Assembly (NCBI RefSeq): GCF_937875265.1
Contig: NZ_CALLXM010000041.1
Location: forward strand, 1 to 19,806
DNA length: 19,806 nt
DNA from: an uncultured Acetobacter sp.
Lineage (GTDB): Bacteria > Pseudomonadota > Alphaproteobacteria > Acetobacterales > Acetobacteraceae
Direction: 5' to 3'
Numbering within the stretch: the first letter of the stretch is position 1; every line of letters starts with the position of its first letter. A program made the position numbers and the translations under genes. Positions 7,158 through 14,683 of the stretch are shown in pieces. Below the pieces are notes generated by a model that did no database searches, was not told the origin of the DNA, and worked only from the letters and a program-made list of their open reading frames with translations.

Positions 7158-8354
7158 ATGACGTATATCAACAAGGACGAGGCCTCGTCTTTTAGCGGGC
7201 GCGGACCTCTGGCTCTCTATCGGGAGCGTATCGCTTCCGGAGAACTGAATAGTGACGCTGATCAGGCCCGTGTGGTGGAGCGGCTGGACCAGCTATGGCA
7301 TGAGCTGGCGAACCAGCCGCCACCAGCTCCGCCAGTTAAATCTGGTCTGCTGGCTGGCCTTGTAAGCAGGCTGAAACCTCAGCCTGTGCCGCCACATGTG
7401 CGCGGGCTTTATATCGTGGGCCGTGTGGGCCGTGGCAAAACCATGGTGATGGATCTGTTCTTCAGCTGCGCACCTGTCCAGAAGAAGGAACGCATCCATT
7501 TTTTGCGATTCATGCAGGATGTGCACCAGAAATTGCACGACCTGAAAGCCGCTAATCCCGGCATGACAGATCCTATACCGCCTCTGGCGGCGGCCATTGC
7601 GGCGCGTGCCCGTCTGCTGTGTTTTGATGAATTTCAGGTTAATGACATTGCGGACGCCATGATTCTGGGGCGGTTGTTTGAGGCTCTGTTTGCGCAAGGG
7701 GTGGTGATTGTCGCGACATCTAACACCGAGCCGGGTGAACTGTTCCAGAACCGTCCCGGGGCTGATGCCTTTAAGCCGTTTATTGCTGTGATCCGGCGGG
7801 AACTGGATACGGTGGAACTGGACTCCCCGAAAGACTATCGGCGAGGGCGGCAGCAGGACTGTGAGACATGGCTGGTTCCTGCTGATGCAAAGGCTCATAC
7901 CAAGCTGGACGCCATTTTTGCTCGCTATGCGGAGGGGGAGGATGCTGCCCCGGTCACGCTGGAATTCAGCGGGCGCACGTTTGAGGTGGATCAGGCCGCA
8001 GGTTTGGTCGCCCGCTTTGATTTCAACTCTTTGTGTGGCACGCCGCGTGGTCCGAACGATTATCTGGCACTGGCCAGAAAGTTCACGGTGCTTGTCATCG
8101 ACGGAATTCCGAGCATGGGGCAGGATGAAGCCAATCTGGCACGGCGGTTCATAACCCTTGTGGATGCGCTCTACGATAACGGAAACCTGCTTTTTGCCTC
8201 GGCACAGGCTGCGCCTGACCAGCTTTTTACCGCTGGCGAAGGATCAGATGCATTTGCCCGTACTGCATCACGCCTCGCAGAGATGGGAAGTGAAAGCTGG
8301 CTTGCTCGTGGGGCAGCTGCTGCACAGGCTGCGCATCGGCTCTCCACACCGTGA
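7158..8354 (+). CDS. zapE: ZapE/AFG1 family P-loop ATPase
   Basis: This is a 398-residue AFG1-like ATPase. GPLALYRERIASGEL near residue 16 is the family opening. Walker A GRVGRGKT is at 88-95 followed by MVMDLFF, IHFLRFMQDVHQKLHDL at 113-129 is typical, Walker B LLCFDEF at 153-159 is followed by QVNDIADAMIL, and the sensor segment ATSNT is at 186-190. In E. coli ZapE acts at the division ring; mitochondrial Afg1/LACE1 works in protein quality control. The usual LYxxGLxRxxFLPFI stretch is divergent here (LFQNRPGADAFKPFI). The ATG at 7158 fits the family N-terminus but has no good ribosome site. A 20-codon frame with a strong site (7133-7195) overlaps it. Its place before sucA resembles other alphaproteobacteria, where this gene sits near TCA genes. 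Confidence 0.87.
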   Translation: MTYINKDEASSFSGRGPLALYRERIASGELNSDADQARVVERLDQLWHELANQPPPAPPVKSGLLAGLVSRLKPQPVPPHVRGLYIVGRVGRGKTMVMDLFFSCAPVQKKERIHFLRFMQDVHQKLHDLKAANPGMTDPIPPLAAAIAARARLLCFDEFQVNDIADAMILGRLFEALFAQGVVIVATSNTEPGELFQNRPGADAFKPFIAVIRRELDTVELDSPKDYRRGRQQDCETWLVPADAKAHTKLDAIFARYAEGEDAAPVTLEFSGRTFEVDQAAGLVARFDFNSLCGTPRGPNDYLALARKFTVLVIDGIPSMGQDEANLARRFITLVDALYDNGNLLFASAQAAPDQLFTAGEGSDAFARTASRLAEMGSESWLARGAAAAQAAHRLSTP

Positions 8355-8531
8355 CAACAGGCTCTCTTGTCCCCGCTTCTGGCGCGGTCTAGCAAAATCA
8401 TCAGAGCGGCTGAGGGCAGTACGGTCTTCAGCCTCATCACATTCAGACTATGCGGGCAGGGCACCTGGCGCCACAGCGTGGGGTGATAGAAAAAATGATC
8501 CGGCTTACGTTTGGGACTAACATAACCGCTG

Positions 8532-8566
8532 GCTGCCAGAACGGGCTTGCCCGGCAGCAGGGAGGA
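8532..8566 (+). promoter_or_regulatory. sucA leader hairpin abutting a strong ribosome binding site
   Basis: GCTGCC (8532-8537) pairs with GGCAGC (8553-8558). Inside it, GGGC (8543-8546) can pair with GCCC (8549-8552) after a 5-base bulge. The stem ends one base before the Shine-Dalgarno sequence GGGAGGA (8560-8566), which is 8 bases from the sucA ATG. The ribosome site is certain; a regulatory role for the stem is inference. The 220-base gap between zapE and sucA holds nothing else that I recognise, and no convincing -35/-10 pair. Confidence 0.4.
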
Positions 8567-8574
8567 CTCTGATC

Positions 8575-11469
8575 ATGGCAGCTTCAGACGTGCTGACAAC
8601 CGCACTCAACGGGGCAAATATTGCGTATCTGGCGGATTTGTATGCCCGCTGGGCGCAGGACCCCAAAAGCGTTGACCCCTCGTTTGATACGCTCTTTGGC
8701 TCTTTGGAAGATGATGAAGCCGCAGTGCTGAAAGATGCAGTGGGGGCCTCCTGGGCACCACGGGCGTCCATCATCACCGGTGAGGAGCCAGTGGCTCCGG
8801 CCAAGGGTGCAGCCGCCAGCGCAGCTGGCGGGCTGGCAGCAGCAGACAGTCTGGCTATTGCCCGGCTGATTCGTGCTTTTCGTGTTTACGGGCACCAGGA
8901 AGCGCGACTGGACCCGCTGGGCCTGCACGAGCCACACGTAACAGCAGAGCTGGACCCCGCAACATATGGCTTTGCGCAGAAAGATCTGGGCCGTGAGGTT
9001 TATATCGGGTCTCTGATGGCGCCTCTGCTTAAGGGCCGCAGCACAGCAAAGGTGAGCGAAGTTGTGGACGCATTGCGTGCGGTCTACTGCGCGACCATCG
9101 GTGCGGAATACATGTATGCGCGGGACGCCGAACAGCGCGAATGGCTCCGCACCCGGCTTGAAGGTGACCAGTGGCGCGAAAAGGTAACGGTGGATGAGCA
9201 GAAAGCTATCCTGAAAAACCTGACAGAAGCCGAAGGTTTTGAATCTTTCTGCCAGAAACGTTACGTAGGTGCGAAGCGCTTCGGTCTGGAAGGCGGGGAA
9301 ATTTCCATTCCTTCCCTGCACGCCATTATTGATCAGGCCGCGGCACAGGGCGTGACCTCTGTGACCATCGGCATGGCGCATCGCGGGCGGCTGAACACGC
9401 TGGTGAATGTGGTTCGCAAGCCGTATGTGGCTATTTTCAATGAATTTGCGGGTGGCTCTTTCAAGCCGGATGATGTCGCAGGCTCAGGGGATGTGAAATA
9501 TCACCTTGGCTCCTCCACGGATGTGGAAGTCAGTGGCAAATCCGTGCACATCGCATTGCAACCCAACCCTTCCCATCTGGAAGCCGTGGATCCTGTGGTG
9601 TGCGGCAAGGTGCGTGCCATTCAGGATGACTCCGGGGATACGGAAAACCGTACCGGGCATATGGGTGTCATTATCCACGGGGATGCTGCATTTGCCGGGC
9701 AGGGCGTGGTGTATGAAACACTCTCCATGTCCCGGTTGCCGGGGTACCGCACGGGCGGCACCATCCACATGGTGGTGAACAATCAGGTGGGCTTTACCAC
9801 TGACCCGAAAAACGGCCATTCGGGCATTTACGGCACCGATGTTGCCAAGGCTATTGAAGCCCCGGTGCTGCATGTGAACGGGGATGATGCCGAGGCAGTG
9901 ATTTACGTCTCCCGTCTGGCTGAAGATTACCGGCAGGCTTTTGCCAGTGACATCGTGCTGGATATTGTCTGTTACCGTCGCCACGGACACAATGAAACGG
10001 ATGAACCCGCTTTCACGCAGCCGGTGATGTATAAGGCGATTGCAGGCCACGAAACTCCCCACACGCTTTACGCAAAACGCCTTGTTCAGGCAGGAGTTGT
10101 CACAGACGATGACGTGAAGGCGCAATGGGATGCGTTTTTCCAGAAGCTGGATGAAGATTACAAGGCAGCACAGTCTTACAAGGTGAATAAAGCGGACTGG
10201 CTTGAAGGTGGCTGGGCCGGGTTGATTGCTCCCACAACGGGCAAAGTGGAATCGGCCTACCCCAAAACGGGTATGACGATTGAGACGCTACAGAAAATTG
10301 GTGCAGCTATCACCAAAGTGCCTGGCGATTTTGATCTTAACCCCAAGATTGCTCGTCAGCTTAAAGCCAAAGCGGCCATGTTCTCTTCGGGTGAAGGGTT
10401 TGACTGGGCAACGGGTGAAGCTCTGGGCTTTGGCTCACTGCTGGTGGAAAAACACCGCGTGCGTCTGTCAGGTGAAGATTGCCAGCGTGGTACCTTCAGC
10501 CAGCGTCACGCTGTGCTGATTGACCAGACGAACCAGACGCCGTTCACACCGCTGAACCATATTGAAGATGATCAGGCCAAAATCGAGATCTGGAACTCCC
10601 ATCTCTCGGAATATGGCGTGCTCGGCTTTGAGTATGGTTACTCCCTGCGTAACCCGAAAACACTTGTGTTGTGGGAAGCGCAGTTTGGTGACTTTGCCAA
10701 CTGTGCGCAGGCTATTATCGACCAGTTCATTGCCTCGGGTGAAACCAAGTGGCTGCGGATGTCTGGCCTCGTGATGCTGCTGCCGCATGGGTATGAGGGG
10801 CAGGGGCCGGAACATTCTTCTGCCCGTCTGGAGCGTTATCTCCAGCTTTGTGCTGAAGACAACATGTTCGTGTGCAACATCACGACACCGGCCAACTACT
10901 TCCATGCTCTGCGCCGGCAGCTGAAGCTGGATTATCGCAAGCCGCTGATTCTGATGGAGCCGAAGTCCCTGCTGCGGCACAAGCTGGCGGTTTCTGCTCT
11001 GGCTGATTTTGGGCCGGACACACGCTTCCAGCCTGTTCTGGCGGATGTGAACGACCCGGAACTGGACGGAATGGTCGCTGATGCAAGCATCAAACGCGTC
11101 GTGATCTGTTCTGGTAAAGTTTATTACGATCTGCTGGCTGGCCGCAGAGAAAGCAAAGTGAAGGACGTGGCGATCCTGCGTCTGGAACAACTCTACCCGT
11201 TCCCGGAAGCAGCACTCGCTGCTGAGCTTAAGCGTTATCCTGAAGCCGAAGTGATCTGGTGCCAGGAAGAAACGGAAAATGGCGGGGCCTGGCATTTTGT
11301 GGATCGTCGGGTTGAAAGTGCTCTTCAGGCTGCGCAGCATAAGGCCGGTCGCCCACTTTATGTTGGACGTGCCGCAGCAGCCAGCCCGGCCACAGGGTTG
11401 GCGCGCATCCATGCAGCTGAGCAGGCAAACCTTGTGGAAAGGGCCTTGGGTTTGAAAAAAGCGGACTGA
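8575..11469 (+). CDS. sucA: 2-oxoglutarate dehydrogenase E1 component
   Basis: The 964-residue thiamine-diphosphate enzyme decarboxylates 2-oxoglutarate and passes the succinyl group to the lipoyl arm of SucB. The N-terminal ANIAYLADLYARWAQDPKSVD is the short segment typical of the E1o family. RVYGHQEARLDPLGL follows near residue 105. GMAHRGRLNTLVNV lies near 265-278, GDAAFAGQGVVYETL near 368 and NNQVGFTT near 401 form the cofactor half, and HNETDEPAFTQP lies near 471-482. The C-terminal transketolase-type domain has LPHGYEGQGPEHSSARLERYLQL near 735-757. The length is normal for the family. The ATG at 8575 has GGGAGGA 8 bases upstream. It is the first gene of sucA-sucB-lpd, with a 113-base gap before sucB that contains two hairpins. 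Confidence 0.97.
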   Translation: MAASDVLTTALNGANIAYLADLYARWAQDPKSVDPSFDTLFGSLEDDEAAVLKDAVGASWAPRASIITGEEPVAPAKGAAASAAGGLAAADSLAIARLIRAFRVYGHQEARLDPLGLHEPHVTAELDPATYGFAQKDLGREVYIGSLMAPLLKGRSTAKVSEVVDALRAVYCATIGAEYMYARDAEQREWLRTRLEGDQWREKVTVDEQKAILKNLTEAEGFESFCQKRYVGAKRFGLEGGEISIPSLHAIIDQAAAQGVTSVTIGMAHRGRLNTLVNVVRKPYVAIFNEFAGGSFKPDDVAGSGDVKYHLGSSTDVEVSGKSVHIALQPNPSHLEAVDPVVCGKVRAIQDDSGDTENRTGHMGVIIHGDAAFAGQGVVYETLSMSRLPGYRTGGTIHMVVNNQVGFTTDPKNGHSGIYGTDVAKAIEAPVLHVNGDDAEAVIYVSRLAEDYRQAFASDIVLDIVCYRRHGHNETDEPAFTQPVMYKAIAGHETPHTLYAKRLVQAGVVTDDDVKAQWDAFFQKLDEDYKAAQSYKVNKADWLEGGWAGLIAPTTGKVESAYPKTGMTIETLQKIGAAITKVPGDFDLNPKIARQLKAKAAMFSSGEGFDWATGEALGFGSLLVEKHRVRLSGEDCQRGTFSQRHAVLIDQTNQTPFTPLNHIEDDQAKIEIWNSHLSEYGVLGFEYGYSLRNPKTLVLWEAQFGDFANCAQAIIDQFIASGETKWLRMSGLVMLLPHGYEGQGPEHSSARLERYLQLCAEDNMFVCNITTPANYFHALRRQLKLDYRKPLILMEPKSLLRHKLAVSALADFGPDTRFQPVLADVNDPELDGMVADASIKRVVICSGKVYYDLLAGRRESKVKDVAILRLEQLYPFPEAALAAELKRYPEAEVIWCQEETENGGAWHFVDRRVESALQAAQHKAGRPLYVGRAAAASPATGLARIHAAEQANLVERALGLKKAD

Positions 11470-11491
11470 AAGCAGACCATCTGAAAAGGCC

Positions 11492-11512
11492 GCCTGCCAG
11501 AAAATGGCAGGC
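11492..11512 (+). repeat. Inverted repeat 1 in the sucA-sucB gap
   Basis: GCCTGCCA (11492-11499) and TGGCAGGC (11505-11512) form a perfect 8-base stem with a GAAAA loop, 23 bases after the sucA stop. No run of T follows, so it does not look like an intrinsic terminator. It could protect the 3' end of sucA mRNA or mark a processing point. Confidence 0.6.
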
Positions 11513-11518
11513 ATGACA

Positions 11519-11555
11519 GCCCGGCAGATTTGGAAAACAGAATTTTCTGCCGGGC
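11519..11555 (+). repeat. Inverted repeat 2 in the sucA-sucB gap
   Basis: GCCCGGCAGA (11519-11528) and TCTGCCGGGC (11546-11555) form a perfect 10-base stem around a 17-base loop, just 7 bases after the first hairpin. It ends 27 bases before the sucB ATG and has no T run behind it. Paired GC-rich stems inside an operon often tune the stability of the flanking messages; that role is inferred here. Confidence 0.6.
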
Positions 11556-11582
11556 AGTGTTTGAAGAAAATGGGGACATAGA

Positions 11583-12815
11583 ATGTCAGTCGAAATCAAG
11601 GTGCCGACACTGGGTGAGAGCGTGACAACAGCCACGGTGGCAAAATGGCTTAAAAAAGCTGGTGACACCGTGGCAGCGGATGAACCGATTGTTGAGCTTG
11701 AAACCGACAAGGTGAGTGTGGAAGTTCCGGCACCGCAGGCTGGTGTACTGGGCGTTGAAGTTGCCAAAATTGGGGATGAAGTTGAGGTTGGCGCGTTGCT
11801 GACTACGCTGGAACCCGGTGGCGCTGCAAAGCCTGCTGCAAAAGCCGCTCCGGCTGAAAAGAAGGCCGCACCCGCAGCTACTGCTCCGGCAGCTCCGGCC
11901 CCAGCACCTAAAGCTGCTCCTGCTCCGGCAGTGGATGCCGCTGCGGCACTCCCCGCAGCCCGCAAGATCATGGCAGAAAACAGCCTGAGTGCCGGGCAGG
12001 TTGGCTCTGGCACTGGTAAGGATGGTCGCATTACCAAAGGTGATGTTCTGGGCTTCCTGTCCCAGCCGCCCGTTACGCAGGCTCCTGCTGCACCTAAGCC
12101 CGCCCGGAATGATGACCCGCGTGAAGAACGCGTGAAAATGACGCGCCTGCGTCGCACCATTGCCCGTCGCCTGAAAGATGCGCAGAACACCGCTGCTATT
12201 CTTACAACCTTTAATGAGGTTGATCTGTCCGAAGCCATGGCGCTGCGGAAAGAATATCAGGACGCATTTGTGAAAAAATATGGTGTGAAGCTGGGCTTTA
12301 TGTCCATCTTCTCTCGCGCGGTGATTGCTGCCCTGAAGGAATTCCCGGCTATTAATGCCGAAATTGATGGTGAGGACGTGATTTATCGCGACTTCGTTAA
12401 TCTGGGGATTGCCGTGGGCGGCCCGAATGGGCTGGTGGTGCCGGTTATCAAAAATGCCGACAAACTGGGCTATGCCGAAATTGAAAAAACCATTGCCGGG
12501 TTTGGTAAGGCTGCACGCGAAGGCACGTTGAAGATTGATGATCTGGCCGGTGGGACGTTCTCCATCACCAATGGTGGGATTTACGGTTCTCTGCTGTCCA
12601 CCCCCATTCTGAATGCGCCGCAGTCTGGTATTCTGGGCATGCACTCCATTCAGGAACGCCCGGTGGCCGTGAACGGACAGGTTGTTATCCGCCCGATGAT
12701 GTATACCGCGCTGTCTTATGATCATCGCATTGTGGATGGGAAAGAAGCTGTTAGCTTCCTGGTCCGTATCAAGCAGAACGTGGAAGACCCGCGCCGTCTT
12801 CTGATCGACGTCTGA
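11583..12815 (+). CDS. sucB: 2-oxoglutarate dehydrogenase E2, dihydrolipoyl succinyltransferase
   Basis: The 410-residue core subunit of the complex transfers succinyl from its lipoyl arm to CoA. The lipoyl domain covers residues 1-78 with the modified lysine at Lys43 in ETDKVSVEVPAP. An Ala/Pro/Lys-rich flexible linker follows (about 80-118). The small E1/E3-binding domain is at about 122-160 (AARKIMAENSLSAGQVGSGTGKDGRI). The catalytic domain from about 183 ends with SYDHRIVDG, giving His381 and Asp385. GES near the N-terminus and ETDKVSVEVPAP are E2o-type, not E2p-type, signatures. The ATG at 11583 has GGGGA 6 bases upstream. The gene is followed by a strong intrinsic terminator before lpd. 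Confidence 0.97.
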   Translation: MSVEIKVPTLGESVTTATVAKWLKKAGDTVAADEPIVELETDKVSVEVPAPQAGVLGVEVAKIGDEVEVGALLTTLEPGGAAKPAAKAAPAEKKAAPAATAPAAPAPAPKAAPAPAVDAAAALPAARKIMAENSLSAGQVGSGTGKDGRITKGDVLGFLSQPPVTQAPAAPKPARNDDPREERVKMTRLRRTIARRLKDAQNTAAILTTFNEVDLSEAMALRKEYQDAFVKKYGVKLGFMSIFSRAVIAALKEFPAINAEIDGEDVIYRDFVNLGIAVGGPNGLVVPVIKNADKLGYAEIEKTIAGFGKAAREGTLKIDDLAGGTFSITNGGIYGSLLSTPILNAPQSGILGMHSIQERPVAVNGQVVIRPMMYTALSYDHRIVDGKEAVSFLVRIKQNVEDPRRLLIDV

Positions 12816-12824
12816 GAATGTTCA

Positions 12825-12858
12825 GGGCTGGCCGGGATAAGTCCGGTCAGCCCTTTTT
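12825..12858 (+). terminator. Intrinsic terminator between sucB and lpd
   Basis: GGGCTGGCCGG (12825-12835) pairs with CCGGTCAGCCC (12843-12853), an 11-base stem with a single G-U pair and a 7-base loop. TTTTT follows directly (12854-12858). It starts 9 bases after the sucB stop and ends 36 bases before the lpd ATG. All parts of a factor-independent terminator are present. Confidence 0.85.
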
Positions 12859-12894
12859 CTATGTCTGACCCTGAACGCGAACGAGAGCAAAGCC

Positions 12895-14619
12895 ATGCCG
12901 ATTGAAATTAAGGTCCCGTCCCTTGGAGAAAGTGTCACCACCGCCACCGTGGGGAAATGGTTGAAGCAGCCGGGCGATGCCGTCAAAACGGATGAGCCGG
13001 TTGTGGAGCTGGAAACGGACAAGGTGAGCGTGGAAGTTCCCGCTCCGGCAGATGGTCGGCTGGCTGCTCATGCGGTTGCTGAAGGGGATGAAGTTGAGGT
13101 TGGAGCTGTGCTGGCTACGCTGGAAAAAGGAGCGGCCGGTGCCTCTGCTTCTCCGGCAGCAGCTCAGTCAGCCGCAAAAGCTGACAAGCCGGTCGCAGCA
13201 AAACCAGCAGCACAGACTGAGGCTCTTGCCCAGACAGATTATGATGTGGTGGTGATTGGTGCTGGCCCCGGCGGCTATGTATGCGCCATTCGTGCAGCAC
13301 AGCTTGGGTTCAAGGTTGCATGCGTGGAAAAACGCGCCACGCTGGGTGGCACCTGCCTGAATGTGGGCTGTATTCCGTCCAAGGCGCTGTTGCAGTCTTC
13401 TGAAAACTATCACGCTGCGGGCCATGATTTTGCAGCGCATGGCGTGGTGATTGACAGCGTGAAGCTGGACCTTGCCCGCATGCAGTCTCGTAAGGCTGAG
13501 ATTGTTGGCGCGAACGTGAAGGGCGTTGAATACCTCTTCAAGAAAAACGGTATCACCTGGCTGAAAGGCCACGGCAAGGTTGAAGGCACGGGCCGGATTA
13601 CGGTTGATGGCAAGCCTGTCACGGCAAAGCACATCATCATTGCCAGTGGCAGTGACAGCGCTGGCCTGCCGGGCATTGAGGTGGATGAAAAAACCATTGT
13701 CACCTCAACCGGTGCGCTGGAACTGTCCGCCGTGCCGAAGCGTCTGGTGGTGATTGGTGGCGGCGTGATTGGTCTGGAGCTGGGCAGTGTCTGGCAGCGT
13801 CTGGGTTCTGAAGTCACGGTGATTGAATATCTGGATCGTCTGGTGCCGGGCACGGATAATGAAGTGGCCTCTCAGTTCCAGAAGCTGCTGGTCAAGCAGG
13901 GCTTCAAGCTGAAGCTGGGCCATAAGGTGACCAAGGCTGAGAAAACTAAGAAAGGCGTGGTTCTTACGGTTGAACCTGCTGCCGGTGGCGCTGCGGAAAC
14001 GCTGGAAGCCGACATTGTGCTGCTGGCTGTGGGCCGCACAGCTGCCAGCAAGGGCATGGGGCTGGAAGAGGCCGGCATTGAGCTGGACAAGCGCGGACGC
14101 GTGGCGACCGATGCGCATTTTGCCACCAATGTACCGGGCATCTACGCCATTGGTGACGTGATTGCCGGACCGATGCTGGCGCATAAGGCTGAGGAAGAAG
14201 GCGTAGCACTGGCCGAAATTCTGGCAGGCCAGGCTGGCCATGTGAATTATGATGCCATCCCGGGCGTTATCTACACCTGGCCGGAAGTGGCTTCCGTTGG
14301 CTTTACGGAAGAACAGCTCAAGGAAAAAGGGACAGGCTATAAAACTGGCAAATTCCCCTTCATGGCCAATGGTCGTGCACGGGCGCTGGGCATGACCGAC
14401 GGATTCGTAAAGGTTCTGGCCTGTGAGAAAACGGACCGTGTTCTGGGTGTGCACATCATTGGCCCATGTGCGGGTGAACTGATTGCTGAAGCCACCATGG
14501 CCATTGAATTTGGGGCCTCTGCTGAGGATATCGGTCGGGTCTGCCACGCTCACCCCACCCTGAGTGAAGCAGTAAAAGAAGCAGCTCTGGGGGCAGATAA
14601 TCGCTCCATCAATATTTGA
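12895..14619 (+). CDS. lpd: Dihydrolipoyl dehydrogenase (E3) with N-terminal lipoyl domain
   Basis: This 574-residue flavoprotein reoxidises the lipoyl groups of 2-oxo acid dehydrogenase complexes, passing electrons to NAD+. Residues 1-78 form a full lipoyl domain with Lys43 in ETDKVSVEVPAP, joined by an Ala/Pro/Lys linker (about 79-113) to a standard E3. There, GAGPGG (122-127) binds FAD, GGTCLNVGC holds the redox pair Cys154/Cys159, GGGVIGLELGS is the NAD-binding loop, and HAHPTLSE near the end gives the His553-Glu558 pair. Lipoyl-E3 fusions are known in some pyruvate dehydrogenase complexes, but this lipoyl domain is of the E2o type and 55/78 identical to SucB. The start has only a weak GAGAG 7 bases upstream. 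Transcription must pass a terminator or start very close by. Confidence 0.96.
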   Translation: MPIEIKVPSLGESVTTATVGKWLKQPGDAVKTDEPVVELETDKVSVEVPAPADGRLAAHAVAEGDEVEVGAVLATLEKGAAGASASPAAAQSAAKADKPVAAKPAAQTEALAQTDYDVVVIGAGPGGYVCAIRAAQLGFKVACVEKRATLGGTCLNVGCIPSKALLQSSENYHAAGHDFAAHGVVIDSVKLDLARMQSRKAEIVGANVKGVEYLFKKNGITWLKGHGKVEGTGRITVDGKPVTAKHIIIASGSDSAGLPGIEVDEKTIVTSTGALELSAVPKRLVVIGGGVIGLELGSVWQRLGSEVTVIEYLDRLVPGTDNEVASQFQKLLVKQGFKLKLGHKVTKAEKTKKGVVLTVEPAAGGAAETLEADIVLLAVGRTAASKGMGLEEAGIELDKRGRVATDAHFATNVPGIYAIGDVIAGPMLAHKAEEEGVALAEILAGQAGHVNYDAIPGVIYTWPEVASVGFTEEQLKEKGTGYKTGKFPFMANGRARALGMTDGFVKVLACEKTDRVLGVHIIGPCAGELIAEATMAIEFGASAEDIGRVCHAHPTLSEAVKEAALGADNRSINI

Positions 14620-14628
14620 ATATTTCCC

Positions 14629-14638
14629 TCCCGCGGGA
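14629..14638. repeat. Perfect 10-base palindrome after lpd
   Basis: TCCCGCGGGA lies 9 bases after the lpd stop and 45 bases before the next gene. There is no T run, so it is not a complete intrinsic terminator. It could be a protein-binding site or the base of a weak hairpin. A CATAAT hexamer at 14647-14652 could be the -10 of the following gene, but no matching -35 was found. Confidence 0.35.
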
Positions 14639-14683
14639 AGGAATGCCATAATCTGTCCTGTAATTAATCAGGAGAGACTTGGT

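Noticed and set aside
10468..11514. Long minus-strand open frames opposite sucA and sucB
   Set aside because: No ribosome sites or family motifs; sucA and sucB are unambiguous on the other strand.
12861..12905. A 14-codon frame between the sucB terminator and lpd, overlapping the lpd start
   Set aside because: Its ATG lies two bases after the T run of the terminator, it has no ribosome site and its composition is arbitrary.
14624..14643. Terminator after lpd
   Set aside because: A palindrome is present, but the stem is short and no T run follows, so I list it only as a repeat.
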